64,000 nt of DNA, from contig NZ_LT699745.1 of assembly GCF_900155385.1 (NCBI RefSeq), positions 1,316,946 through 1,380,945 of the forward strand, read 5' to 3'. Made by a program: the position numbers and the translations under genes. Below are positions 23,358 through 31,381 of the stretch, piece by piece. Source of the stretch: Vreelandella massiliensis (lineage in GTDB: Bacteria > Pseudomonadota > Gammaproteobacteria > Pseudomonadales > Halomonadaceae). Each line of letters starts with the position of its first letter. The first letter of the stretch is position 1. The notes under the pieces are model-generated. The model saw only the letters and a list, made by a program, of their open reading frames with translations, ran no database searches and had not been told where the DNA came from.

Positions 23358-23608
23358 CAAAGTAACGACCAGCTGACATTGTCCCAGGGGTGGTGCGGTT
23401 CGGGCTTGATGGCACGACGCGCGGCATCTAGCTCCTGTTGGGTAACACCACTTAAACCGTAAGTGTATCCATGGCGCTTTGCTTGGCCTTCAATCCAGCC
23501 ATTGGTGTAGCGAAAGCCGGGAATACCTTTTAGCGTCTGGTGACTTTTACCCCGTTCGCCGTCAACAAAGCCATGAATCCATGCAAGGCGATACTTCCGA
23601 ACGAACAT
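23357..23608 (-). CDS. Small orphan protein, unknown function
   Basis: I do not recognise this 83-aa basic protein. It has aromatic and Gly-rich stretches (RLAWIHGFVDGERGKSHQTL and GFRYTNGWIEGQAKRHGYTY) and no membrane segment or Cys. AAGGA lies seven bases before the ATG, which supports real translation. The 150-nt upstream stretch (23609-23759) is AT-rich compared with neighbours, holding its likely promoter and that of the divergent hydrolase. It may have been acquired recently. Confidence 0.65.
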   Translation of the reverse strand: MFVRKYRLAWIHGFVDGERGKSHQTLKGIPGFRYTNGWIEGQAKRHGYTYGLSGVTQQELDAARRAIKPEPHHPWDNVSWSLL

Positions 23609-23759
23609 ACAACATCCTTAGTATTTCCTGATGGGTATTTCACTCTGAATAGTAATGCTTAATGCTTAATCTACTAAGCATATAGTATAGACTATCTTAG
23701 CTGCTTTGCAGCATGACGATGTTATGACGCGCGTGTGGAGTGAAACAGGGGAGTAGACG

Positions 23760-24626
23760 GTGAACAGTTGGCTTTACGCAGCGGGGTTGTTAGCAGGCGG
23801 TTCAGCGCTGGGTATTGCCCTGCAGCAGCGTTTTCACCGGCGGCTACAGCGCGAACTGGCGGCCCCGCGTGAGCCGGTCATCACGACGCTTGATGTCTAT
23901 GACCTCGACGGTGACACGATACGCTTTCCTACCCAGCGCGGACGCTGGCTGGAGGGCTGGTGGCTACCGGCGGCAGCGGCGCGGGGCCATGTGGTGATCA
24001 CCCATGGCTGGGGCGCGAACCGCGCCACGCTTTTGGGGTTGGCGCCGCTTTTGCTTAAGGCGGGCTGGAACGTGCTGCTATTTGATGTGCGCAATCATGG
24101 CAACAGCGATAGCGACACGTTCTCCTCCATGCCGCGCTTTGCCGAAGATATCGACGCCGCGCTTGCCTGGCTGCACGCAACCCAAACCACGCGACCGACG
24201 GCCCTCATTGGCCACTCGGTAGGGGCGGCAGCCACGCTGCTTGCGGCCTCGCGCCGCGACGACATCGACGCGGTGGTGAGCCTGTCGAGCTTTGCCCACC
24301 CCGATGGCATGATGCGTCGCTGGCTGGCAGACAAAGGCCTGCCGTTTTTCCCTTTGGGTTGGTACGTGCTGCGCTACGTGGAGCGTGTGATCGATCACCG
24401 CTTCGACGCGATTGCCCCCATCAATACGCTCGGCAAGATACGCTGTCCGGTGCTCTTGGTTCACGGGGAACACGATACCGTCATCCCGCCCGAGGATGCC
24501 CGGGCGCTAGCCGATCACAACAACAACGCAACGCTGCGCTGGGTCGAGGGCGGGCACGATTTAAGTGAAAGCCTTGCCCAGCACGGTGATGAATTAGTGG
24601 CGTTCTTGGATCAGGCTCTGTTATGA
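23760..24626 (+). CDS. Alpha/beta hydrolase, membrane-anchored
   Basis: The 288-aa protein has a probable N-terminal membrane anchor (residues 4-20), the oxyanion block ITHGWGANRATL, nucleophile GHSVGAAATLL (Ser near 143), acid in LVHGEHDTVIPPEDA and histidine in EGGHDL. This fits a serine esterase/lipase-like hydrolase with unknown substrate. The start codon is GTG with AGGGGAG upstream. It overlaps the convergent downstream gene by 6 nt. Confidence 0.85.
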   Translation: MNSWLYAAGLLAGGSALGIALQQRFHRRLQRELAAPREPVITTLDVYDLDGDTIRFPTQRGRWLEGWWLPAAAARGHVVITHGWGANRATLLGLAPLLLKAGWNVLLFDVRNHGNSDSDTFSSMPRFAEDIDAALAWLHATQTTRPTALIGHSVGAAATLLAASRRDDIDAVVSLSSFAHPDGMMRRWLADKGLPFFPLGWYVLRYVERVIDHRFDAIAPINTLGKIRCPVLLVHGEHDTVIPPEDARALADHNNNATLRWVEGGHDLSESLAQHGDELVAFLDQALL

Positions 24627-25055
24627 ATGTCTCTGCGCGGCCTCTAGCGCGTGGCGGCGCTCTTCCAAGTCGTGGCCGGCGTCGCGGGCGGCTTTGAGCA
24701 GCGCGGGAATATCGCAGCTCTCTCCTTGGCTTTTGGCGTGGGCCCAAAGGTGCACGGCGCGCTTGCCGCTGCGGCAGAAGGCGAGGATGGGGGTGGGTAG
24801 CTCGTCCAGCGCGCGGCCAAAGGCGGCAATATCCGCGTCGCTGTAATCGCCGGGCGTCACCGGAATGCAGCGCCACTCAAGACCCAGAGAAGCGGCCTTT
24901 TCGCTCAAGCGTGCATCATCGGGGTGGTCCTCGGCCTCGCCGGGGCGGCGGTTGCAAATAACCGATTGGTAACCGCGCGCGGCGACGTCTTCCAGGTCAT
25001 CCGGGGTAAGCGCTTCGCTGATAGCAAAGCCGGGCTCAAGCTCGTGGATATTCAC
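24621..25055 (-). CDS. TIGR01244/DUF442-type phosphatase-like sulfur-transfer protein
   Basis: The 144-aa protein matches the family often fused to or next to persulfide dioxygenase-like MBL proteins (beta-lactamase hydrolase-like, Blh). The cysteine loop is AFCRSGKRA, a Cys-x5-Arg cradle like dual-specificity phosphatases and rhodaneses. NRRPGEAEDHPD is a further family block. The start is GTG 25055, with AGGAG six bases upstream, instead of the ATG at 25091. It is downstream of the MBL gene on the same strand, so both likely act in sulfide or persulfide handling. Confidence 0.82.
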   Translation of the reverse strand: MNIHELEPGFAISEALTPDDLEDVAARGYQSVICNRRPGEAEDHPDDARLSEKAASLGLEWRCIPVTPGDYSDADIAAFGRALDELPTPILAFCRSGKRAVHLWAHAKSQGESCDIPALLKAARDAGHDLEERRHALEAAQRHS

Positions 25056-25130
25056 GGCAATCTCCTTATGTTTTCGGCACACCACTTTCATCTACAGCAG
25101 GGCGAAATAATCGTGCGCTAAAACGCATAA

Positions 25131-25155
25131 GACACCACCTCTCAGCGGTGGTGTC
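25131..25155 (-). terminator. Hairpin between the MBL gene and the DUF442 gene
   Basis: GACACCACC / GGTGGTGTC with a 7-nt loop, followed on the minus strand by TTATGCGTTTT. It could attenuate read-through from the MBL gene into the next gene. Confidence 0.55.
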
Positions 25156-25176
25156 GAGCGTGGTTACGTTGCTTAT

Positions 25177-26085
25177 TTACTCCCAGGCGGCGCCCTCTAG
25201 CGCGTCCAGCGGGATTTTGAGATAGCGTTTGCCATTGGCTTCCGGCTCGGGCAAACGTCCGCCGCGGGTGTTGATCTGCAGCGCGTGGAGGATGAGCTTG
25301 GGCATGGGCAGCTCGCTGTCGCGCTTATCGCGTAGGGCGATAAAGTCGGCCTCGCTCATGCCGGCCAGGTGCGGGTTCTCCGCTTTCTGCTGCTTAACCG
25401 TGCTCTCCCACTGCGGTTCGCGGCCGTCCGGCATGTAGTCGTGGCCGGTGAAGAGGCGCGTGTCGTCGGGCAGGGTGAGAATCGCCTGAATCGAATCCCA
25501 CAGCACCTTGGCACTGCCGCCGGGAAAGTCCGCGCGGGCAGTGCCGAAGTCCGGCTGAAAGAGCGTGTCGTGAACGAACGCCGCCTCGCCGACCACATAG
25601 GTGATGGAGGCGAGCGTATGGCCCGGCGAGAACATGACCCGCGCGTCGAGGTTGCCGACCTTAAACGTATCGCCCTCGGCAAAGAGGTGATCCCACTGGC
25701 GGCCGTCGGCGGGGAAATCGGGCCAGTGGTAGATGCCTTTCCACAGCTCCTGTACGTCTTTGACGTAAGTGCCAATCGCGGTCGGTGCGCCGGTTTTCTC
25801 TTTCAAGTAGTGCGCTGCGGAGAAGTGGTCGGCGTGTGGATGCGTGTCGAGAATCCACTGTACCGTCAAGCCCTGCTCTTTGACATAAGCCAAGAGTTCA
25901 TCGGCGTGGTGAGTGGCAGTGGCACCCGATTTTTCGTCGTAATCGAGCACCGGATCAATGATCGCACACTGCTGGGTGGTGGGGTCACTGACGATGTACT
26001 GAACGCTGAAGGTACGCGGCTCGAAAAAACCAGCGACATCGGGGGCATTGGCGCCTGTACTAGGTGAAAGGGCAAACGTTTGCAT
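25177..26085 (-). CDS. MBL-fold persulfide dioxygenase-like hydrolase
   Basis: The 302-aa protein carries the metallo-beta-lactamase motif THPHADHFSAA (about residue 80), downstream histidine MFSPGHTLAS and the final TGHDYMPDGR, as in ETHE1/Blh-type glutathione persulfide dioxygenases, which use iron to oxidise sulfane sulfur. Its neighbour at 24621-25055 supports this. A perfect TATAAT lies upstream at 26142-26147. No regulator of the BigR type is adjacent. Confidence 0.87.
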   Translation of the reverse strand: MQTFALSPSTGANAPDVAGFFEPRTFSVQYIVSDPTTQQCAIIDPVLDYDEKSGATATHHADELLAYVKEQGLTVQWILDTHPHADHFSAAHYLKEKTGAPTAIGTYVKDVQELWKGIYHWPDFPADGRQWDHLFAEGDTFKVGNLDARVMFSPGHTLASITYVVGEAAFVHDTLFQPDFGTARADFPGGSAKVLWDSIQAILTLPDDTRLFTGHDYMPDGREPQWESTVKQQKAENPHLAGMSEADFIALRDKRDSELPMPKLILHALQINTRGGRLPEPEANGKRYLKIPLDALEGAAWE

Positions 26086-26141
26086 AGGGGCCTCCTAAAA
26101 GTGAAGCGGCAAAGCGCCGGTGAGGCGCCTTGCGTTGCTGC

Positions 26142-26147
26142 ATTATA
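26142..26147 (-). promoter_or_regulatory. Probable -10 element for the MBL gene
   Basis: Minus-strand TATAAT about 60 nt upstream of the MBL start. The -35 region is not clear. Confidence 0.35.
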
Positions 26148-26209
26148 CCCGTTAGCTATTTATTCATTCTTTTACGGCTAGATAGATATTGGCGATTGCG
26201 TCGCGGTGT

Positions 26210-26860
26210 TTACAAGGTTTTCTTGCAGAAATACCAATCGGTGTATTCATAGCCCTCGTCCTTGCGCGCTTCTGCGCCTTCTGCCGTGTTGGGCGGTGGA
26301 ACGATGACAGGCTCGCCAGGTATCCAATTTTCTGGTGTGGCGACGCCGTGTGCGTCACTGGTTTGGAGCGACTTCACCAAGCGCAATACTTCGTCGACGG
26401 AACGGCCGTTAGTCATGGGGTAGTAGAGCATAGCGCGTAGCACGCCTTCTGGGTCGATAACGAAGGTGGCGCGGACTGCTGCGGTATCGCTGGCGCCTGG
26501 CTGAATCATGCCGTAGGCGTTTGCCACTTTCATATCCAAATCGGCAATGATGGGAAAGGGAATTTCAACGCCAAAGTTATCTTTAATGCTGCGCTTCCAG
26601 GCAATGTGCGCATGAACGCTGTCGATCGAAAGCCCCAGTAAGTCGCAGTTAAGCTCGGCGAATTGATCCGCGCGAGTGGCAAAGCCAGAAAACTCGGTGG
26701 TGCAGACTGGCGTAAAATCAGCGGGATGAGCAAAAAGCACCAACCAGCGACCGGTATAGTCGCTTAACGATTTTTGCCCATGAGTCGTTTTGGCAGTAAA
26801 GCCGGGAGCCGGGCGGTTGAGTTGTGGCATGACAGGTTGAGTCTCTGCTTGTGCTTGCAT
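26210..26860 (-). CDS. Second 1-Cys/Prx6-type peroxiredoxin
   Basis: The 216-aa peroxidase has its peroxidatic Cys in FTPVCTTEFSGF and the C-terminal extension of the Prx6 group, with an extra Cys near the end (DWYFCKKTL) that could act as a resolving thiol as in archaeal-type enzymes. The start is ATG 26860, with GGAG eight bases upstream; the longer reading from 26914 lacks a ribosome site. It is likely monocistronic. It is about 3 kb from its paralogue. Confidence 0.9.
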   Translation of the reverse strand: MQAQAETQPVMPQLNRPAPGFTAKTTHGQKSLSDYTGRWLVLFAHPADFTPVCTTEFSGFATRADQFAELNCDLLGLSIDSVHAHIAWKRSIKDNFGVEIPFPIIADLDMKVANAYGMIQPGASDTAAVRATFVIDPEGVLRAMLYYPMTNGRSVDEVLRLVKSLQTSDAHGVATPENWIPGEPVIVPPPNTAEGAEARKDEGYEYTDWYFCKKTL

Positions 26861-27000
26861 CGTCTTACTCCATATCAGTGATGGGTGTTTATCGGTAGGA
26901 GACGATATCTCCATGTGGGTTATAATGTTAGATTATTTATGAATATAAGCAAGGCAACCTAATCTATAGGGCAAATAGGGTGTGGTTATCGAAATGCCAT

Positions 27001-27025
27001 AAAAAAGGGCGCCGCGAGGGCGCCC
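27001..27025 (-). terminator. Intrinsic terminator after cydB
   Basis: On the minus strand GGGCGCC / GGCGCCC with loop CTCGC is followed by TTTTTT. It lies about 50 nt past the cydB stop. No CydX-like small frame was found between. Confidence 0.9.
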
Positions 27026-27076
27026 AAACCTGCATATAGGAATATGCAGAGGGGGAGATAATCGGTGATGGTGCGC

Positions 27077-28078
27077 TTAGTGGTAGCCTTCGCCGACTTT
27101 GACCTTGCCGCGGAACACCCAGTAGGTCCAGGCGGTGTAGCCGACGACCACGGGGATGATGAAGACAACGCCCACCAGTAGGAAAAGCTGCGATTCAGGC
27201 GCTGACGACGCATCCCAGATGGTGTGGTCGGGGGGGACGACCACCGGCCACTTACTGGCGATCAGCCCCAGGTAAGTGAAGATGAAAAGCCCCAGCGCCA
27301 TCACGAAGGGCAGGCCTTCCTGCTGGCGCTTGACAGCACGGTAGAGCAGGCCGGCGCAAACCAGCGCTAAAATGGGGAATATCCAGATCAGGTGCAGTTG
27401 ACTCAGCCAGCGCTCGCGCACCTCAAGGCTTACCAGCGGCGTCCACAGGCTGATGATCGCGAATACCCCCAGCACCGCGAACAACAGCCTGGGGGTGATG
27501 CGATACGCCCACGCTTGCACATAGCCTTCCGATTTCATGATCAACCAGGTGGCGCCCAGTAGCCCGTAGCCCGCCATTAAGCCGAGGCCGGTGAGCACCG
27601 TGAACGGGGTCAGCCAGTCCAGCGCACCGCCGACATAGACGAAATCCTCCACCGCGAAGCCCTGAATATAGGCGCCGACCACCGCGCCCTGGGCAAAGGT
27701 GGCGACCGCCGAGCCCCAGCAGAACGCGCGATTCCACCAGTGGCGGTTTTTGCGTGACTTAAAGCGAAACTCAAACGAGATACCGCGAAAGATCAACCCC
27801 GCCAGCATCAAGAAGACGCCGATATAGAGCGCGGGCAGAAACACCGAGTAGACCAGTGGGAAGGCACCCAGCAGGCCGGCGCCCCCCAGGACAAGCCAGG
27901 TTTCGTTGCCATCCCACACCGGTGCCACGGAGTTCATCATCACATCGCGAGCCTCCTCGTCTGGGGCGAAGGGGTATAAAATCCCCAAGCCCAGATCGAA
28001 GCCATCCATCAGGACGTACATAATCACGCCAAAGCCGATAATACCGGCCCAAATCAACGGCAAATATGAATCGATCAT
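27077..28078 (-). CDS. cydB: Cytochrome bd-type quinol oxidase subunit II (CioB/CydB)
   Basis: This is the second membrane subunit of the bd-type terminal oxidase. The 333-aa protein has about eight hydrophobic helices, the conserved N-terminal GFGVIMYVLMDGFDLGLGIL and GNETWLVLGGAGLLGAFPLV segments, and typical length. It follows cydA with a 4-nt ATGA overlap. Confidence 0.95.
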   Translation of the reverse strand: MIDSYLPLIWAGIIGFGVIMYVLMDGFDLGLGILYPFAPDEEARDVMMNSVAPVWDGNETWLVLGGAGLLGAFPLVYSVFLPALYIGVFLMLAGLIFRGISFEFRFKSRKNRHWWNRAFCWGSAVATFAQGAVVGAYIQGFAVEDFVYVGGALDWLTPFTVLTGLGLMAGYGLLGATWLIMKSEGYVQAWAYRITPRLLFAVLGVFAIISLWTPLVSLEVRERWLSQLHLIWIFPILALVCAGLLYRAVKRQQEGLPFVMALGLFIFTYLGLIASKWPVVVPPDHTIWDASSAPESQLFLLVGVVFIIPVVVGYTAWTYWVFRGKVKVGEGYH

Positions 28079-29493
28079 GAGCGGGCTCCTTGCATATCAC
28101 TGTCGTTGTCATCAAACGGCGTATGTGCAGCAGAGAGCGGGCGCTTAGGACGCTCCACTTCGCCATGCGTTTCTTCTGGGTCTTCCAGCATGCCATTGCG
28201 TACGACCCGGGTGAGGTAGTAGACACCTACGCAGAACACCACGCTATATACTGCGATATAGCCAATCAGCGTGAACAGCGCCATTCCACCGGTGAGCGAG
28301 GGGGTGAGCCCTTGTGCGTGCGTCATGACGCCATACACCAACCACGGCGCACGGCCAGATTCGGTGACAATCCAGCCCGCTAACACTGCCAGGAAGGGCG
28401 ATACGATCATCGCGACCAGCACTTTGAGGAACATCGGATTTTCGTAAACCCGGCCACGGCGGCGCAGTATCAACCCGCCAATGGCCACGCCGATCATCGC
28501 AAAGCCAAGCGCCACCATGATGCGGAACGACCAGAACACAATGGCCACCGGCGGCTGCTCATCAGGCGCTGCCTCGGTAATACCCGGTACGACACCATCA
28601 GCGTGGTGGGTCAGGATCAGGCTGGCAAGGCTCGGAATGCCGATTTCGAAGTGGTTGGTTTGTGCGTCTTGATCCGGGATGGCGAACAACAGCAGTGGTA
28701 CGTTGGACTGGGTTTCCCAATTGCCTTCCATCGCGGCAACCTTAGTCGGCTGGTGCTCTAGGGTATTCAAACCATGAAAGTCACCCACGACCGCTTGCGC
28801 CGGTGCTAAAAACAGCAGCAGCCACAAGCACATCGAGAGCGCTTTTTTGTTGGCCTCGACATCGCGCTGACGCAGCAGGAACCAGGCGCTTACCCCTGCG
28901 ACGACAAAACCACCGGTCAAGAACGACGCCATGCCCATGTGGACAAAGCGGTACCAGAACGACGGGTTAAAGATGGCTTCCATCCAAGACGTAATATGGA
29001 AGCGGCCATCAATAACCTCAAAGCCTGCCGGGGTTTGCATCCAGCTATTGGCGGAAAGTATCCAGAAGGAGGAAATAAACGTCCCGACAGCCACCATGAT
29101 GGCGGCAAACAGGTGTACACCCTCCGGGACTTTATGGCGGCCAAAAAGAAGAACACCAAGAAAAGCGGCTTCCAAGAAGAAAGCCGTCACGACTTCGTAG
29201 CTCAGCACGGGGCCGAGGAAATTCGACGTCGCCTGGGAGAAGTTGCTCCAGTTGGTGCCGAACTGAAACGACATCACGATGCCGGATACTACGCCCATGC
29301 CGAAGACCACGGCGAAGACCTTGGTCCAGAAGAGCGCCAGGCGATCCCAGGCTTCGTTTTTGGTGGTGTAGAACAGGCCGTGAAGCACGGCGATGTAGGA
29401 CGCCAAGCCAATGGTGAAGACCGGAAAGATGGCGTGAAATGAGACCACAAAGGCAAATTGCAGCCTTGAGAGCAACAGCGGATCAAGCTCCAT
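28075..29493 (-). CDS. cydA: Cytochrome bd-type quinol oxidase subunit I, CIO type (CioA/CydA)
   Basis: This subunit binds hemes b558, b595 and d and oxidises quinol while reducing oxygen. The 472-aa protein has heme ligand and quinol-site blocks such as SRLQFAFVVSFHAIFPVFTI and GDFHGLNTLEHQPTKVAAME. Its Q loop is short, as in cyanide-insensitive oxidases of Pseudomonas, compared with the long loop of E. coli CydA. The start is ATG 29493, with GGGAGG upstream. I saw no FNR palindrome in the 178-nt gap to cydC. Confidence 0.95.
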   Translation of the reverse strand: MELDPLLLSRLQFAFVVSFHAIFPVFTIGLASYIAVLHGLFYTTKNEAWDRLALFWTKVFAVVFGMGVVSGIVMSFQFGTNWSNFSQATSNFLGPVLSYEVVTAFFLEAAFLGVLLFGRHKVPEGVHLFAAIMVAVGTFISSFWILSANSWMQTPAGFEVIDGRFHITSWMEAIFNPSFWYRFVHMGMASFLTGGFVVAGVSAWFLLRQRDVEANKKALSMCLWLLLFLAPAQAVVGDFHGLNTLEHQPTKVAAMEGNWETQSNVPLLLFAIPDQDAQTNHFEIGIPSLASLILTHHADGVVPGITEAAPDEQPPVAIVFWSFRIMVALGFAMIGVAIGGLILRRRGRVYENPMFLKVLVAMIVSPFLAVLAGWIVTESGRAPWLVYGVMTHAQGLTPSLTGGMALFTLIGYIAVYSVVFCVGVYYLTRVVRNGMLEDPEETHGEVERPKRPLSAAHTPFDDNDSDMQGARS

Positions 29494-29689
29494 GATGACC
29501 TCCCAGAGCACGTCGCGGAAAAGAGATAGGCCTTTCCACTAACAATAAAAACCAGCGTCCATATGGCGGCGGCTTTTAGTTTTTAATGGAATATGCTTAT
29601 CACGTGTATTTTATTTTAGCGTAAACCTCTTTTCGCTATAAGCGTAAGTCACGTTATTGACGAGGACGAATTGTCGCGGCGAAGCACAC

Positions 29690-31381
29690 TTAACCCGTCA
29701 GCGACACGGTGTGAGTAATGCCTGGCGGGGCGGGCGCGCGGGCGTGGGTACCATGAACAAGATATATCACGCTGCGTCCACCTAGCCAGGTATCAAGAAA
29801 GTTTGACAAATGTTGTGCGGTAAGTTCATCGACGCTAGAAAACGGTTCGTCCAGCAGCACAAGATCCGGGTCGCGTAAAAAAAGGCGCGCCAACGCCACG
29901 CGGCGCGCCTGCCCCCCGGAGAGCTGACGGCCGCCTTCGCCTACGCGGGTTTTCAGCCCCTGGGGCAAGGCGCTTGCCCACTCGGCGAGGTCAACGTTTT
30001 TAAGCACGCGCCAAAGGGCGTCGTCATTAGCCTCGGGGTTTGCTAGGCGCAGGTTCGCGGCTAGGCTGTCGTCCAAAAGCTCGGTTTGCTGGGTGAGCAC
30101 GGCGACGCGTTGGCGCAGTGCCTCTTCGGGCCACTGTTCAAGCGCTATGCGGCCAAGCGTGATACGGCCCGCGCTGGGGTAGAGCTGGCGGCTCACCAGC
30201 GCGGCCAGGGTGGATTTGCCCGCGCCGGAGGCGCCTGTGACCGCCAAGCGCTCGCCGGGGTGAAGCGTCAGCGACAGCCTATCAAGCGCGGGTTGAAGGG
30301 CACCGGGGTAGTGAACGCGCACGTTTTTCAGCGTCAGCGTCCGGGCGCTGGGCGGCACGCTCGAAACCGGGCTGGCTGCGGGCCTTTGCTGGGCGGTGAG
30401 CTGATTTAGCCGCGCCGCCGCTCCTTTCGTGGCACCTAACCAAGTGAACGCCGCTGGCAGCGCCCCCAGCGCCTCGTTCATCGCCAGTACCACCATGGGC
30501 AGCATCACCATTACCGGGCCGCTAATGCTGCCTGCTTGCCACGCCTGCGCGGCAAGCCAGAGCGTCATCAGCGTGGCGGCGCTCACCAGCCACCCTTCAA
30601 GGGCGTTACCCAGCGCCGCTAGACGCCCCAGCGTTCGTTGGCCGGCTTGCATTCGCGCCTCGATGTCATTCAGGCGCGCGCGGTGATCCGCCAAACCGCC
30701 ATAAGCTTCGAGTTCCGCCAGGCCCTGTAGCTGCTCGATGGTGCGGCTGCGCAACGCTTCCAGGTAATGAACATGGCGCTCGCTTGCCGCGAGTCCAAGC
30801 CGCGCCTGCCCCAGCGTTAGCCACAGCCCGCCAAGCAGCAGAATTGCTCCCAACAGGGCACCGGCGAAGGGGACGAACAGCGCCACAAATCCGCTGAGCA
30901 ACATGATAGCGACCAGTGCGACGGCCGGTGGGGCGAGCAGGCGCAAGTAAAGGCTATCGAGGGTGTCGATATCGGCGGTTAGGCGGTTGAGCCAGTCGCT
31001 GGCGCGGCGCTTGGCCAGCGTGCGGCTATCTAGCCGGGAGAGCACGCCAAAGAGCTGGGTGCGCAAATCCGACAGCAGGCGCAGCACCGTGTCGTGGTTA
31101 TACAGCCGTTCGACGTAGCGGCTCACCGTGCGGCTGACGGCGAAAAAACGGATCGCACCGCCGGGCACGTAGACATCCAGACTGGCCGCCACCCCTGCAG
31201 CGAGCAGCAGTCCAGTGATACCGGTCGCGGTGATAAACCACCCAGAAACGGCCAGCAGCCCCAGCGCCGAGAGCAGCGTCAGCGCCATCAACCCCCCCCC
31301 CCGCCACAGCCGCGCGCGGCGTTTGGTCAGCGCCGCAAGCCAAGGGCGTAGCGTATTCAGCAGCGAATCAGCGGGGGACAT
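29690..31381 (-). CDS. cydC: Thiol reductant ABC exporter subunit CydC
   Basis: CydC with CydD exports cysteine/glutathione needed to assemble bd oxidase and periplasmic cytochromes. The 563-aa half-transporter has six membrane helices, Walker A VTGASGAGKSTL, signature LSGGQARRVALARL and Walker B LVLLDEPFSSVD. The start is ATG 31381, with AGGAGG five bases upstream, giving a 14-nt overlap with cydD. An 11-base G run encodes Arg-Gly-Gly-Gly near residue 28; it is in frame here. Confidence 0.95.
   Translation of the reverse strand: MSPADSLLNTLRPWLAALTKRRARLWRGGGLMALTLLSALGLLAVSGWFITATGITGLLLAAGVAASLDVYVPGGAIRFFAVSRTVSRYVERLYNHDTVLRLLSDLRTQLFGVLSRLDSRTLAKRRASDWLNRLTADIDTLDSLYLRLLAPPAVALVAIMLLSGFVALFVPFAGALLGAILLLGGLWLTLGQARLGLAASERHVHYLEALRSRTIEQLQGLAELEAYGGLADHRARLNDIEARMQAGQRTLGRLAALGNALEGWLVSAATLMTLWLAAQAWQAGSISGPVMVMLPMVVLAMNEALGALPAAFTWLGATKGAAARLNQLTAQQRPAASPVSSVPPSARTLTLKNVRVHYPGALQPALDRLSLTLHPGERLAVTGASGAGKSTLAALVSRQLYPSAGRITLGRIALEQWPEEALRQRVAVLTQQTELLDDSLAANLRLANPEANDDALWRVLKNVDLAEWASALPQGLKTRVGEGGRQLSGGQARRVALARLFLRDPDLVLLDEPFSSVDELTAQHLSNFLDTWLGGRSVIYLVHGTHARAPAPPGITHTVSLTG
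31292..31302. repeat. Poly-C/poly-G tract (11 nt) inside cydC
   Basis: Eleven consecutive C on the plus strand (G on the coding strand) near codon 28 of cydC. A one-base change would truncate CydC soon after its first membrane helix begins. Confidence 0.85.

Noticed and set aside
26986..27213. Possible CydX-like small gene near cydB
   Set aside because: It overlaps cydB out of frame and runs through the terminator; the sequence does not look like CydX.
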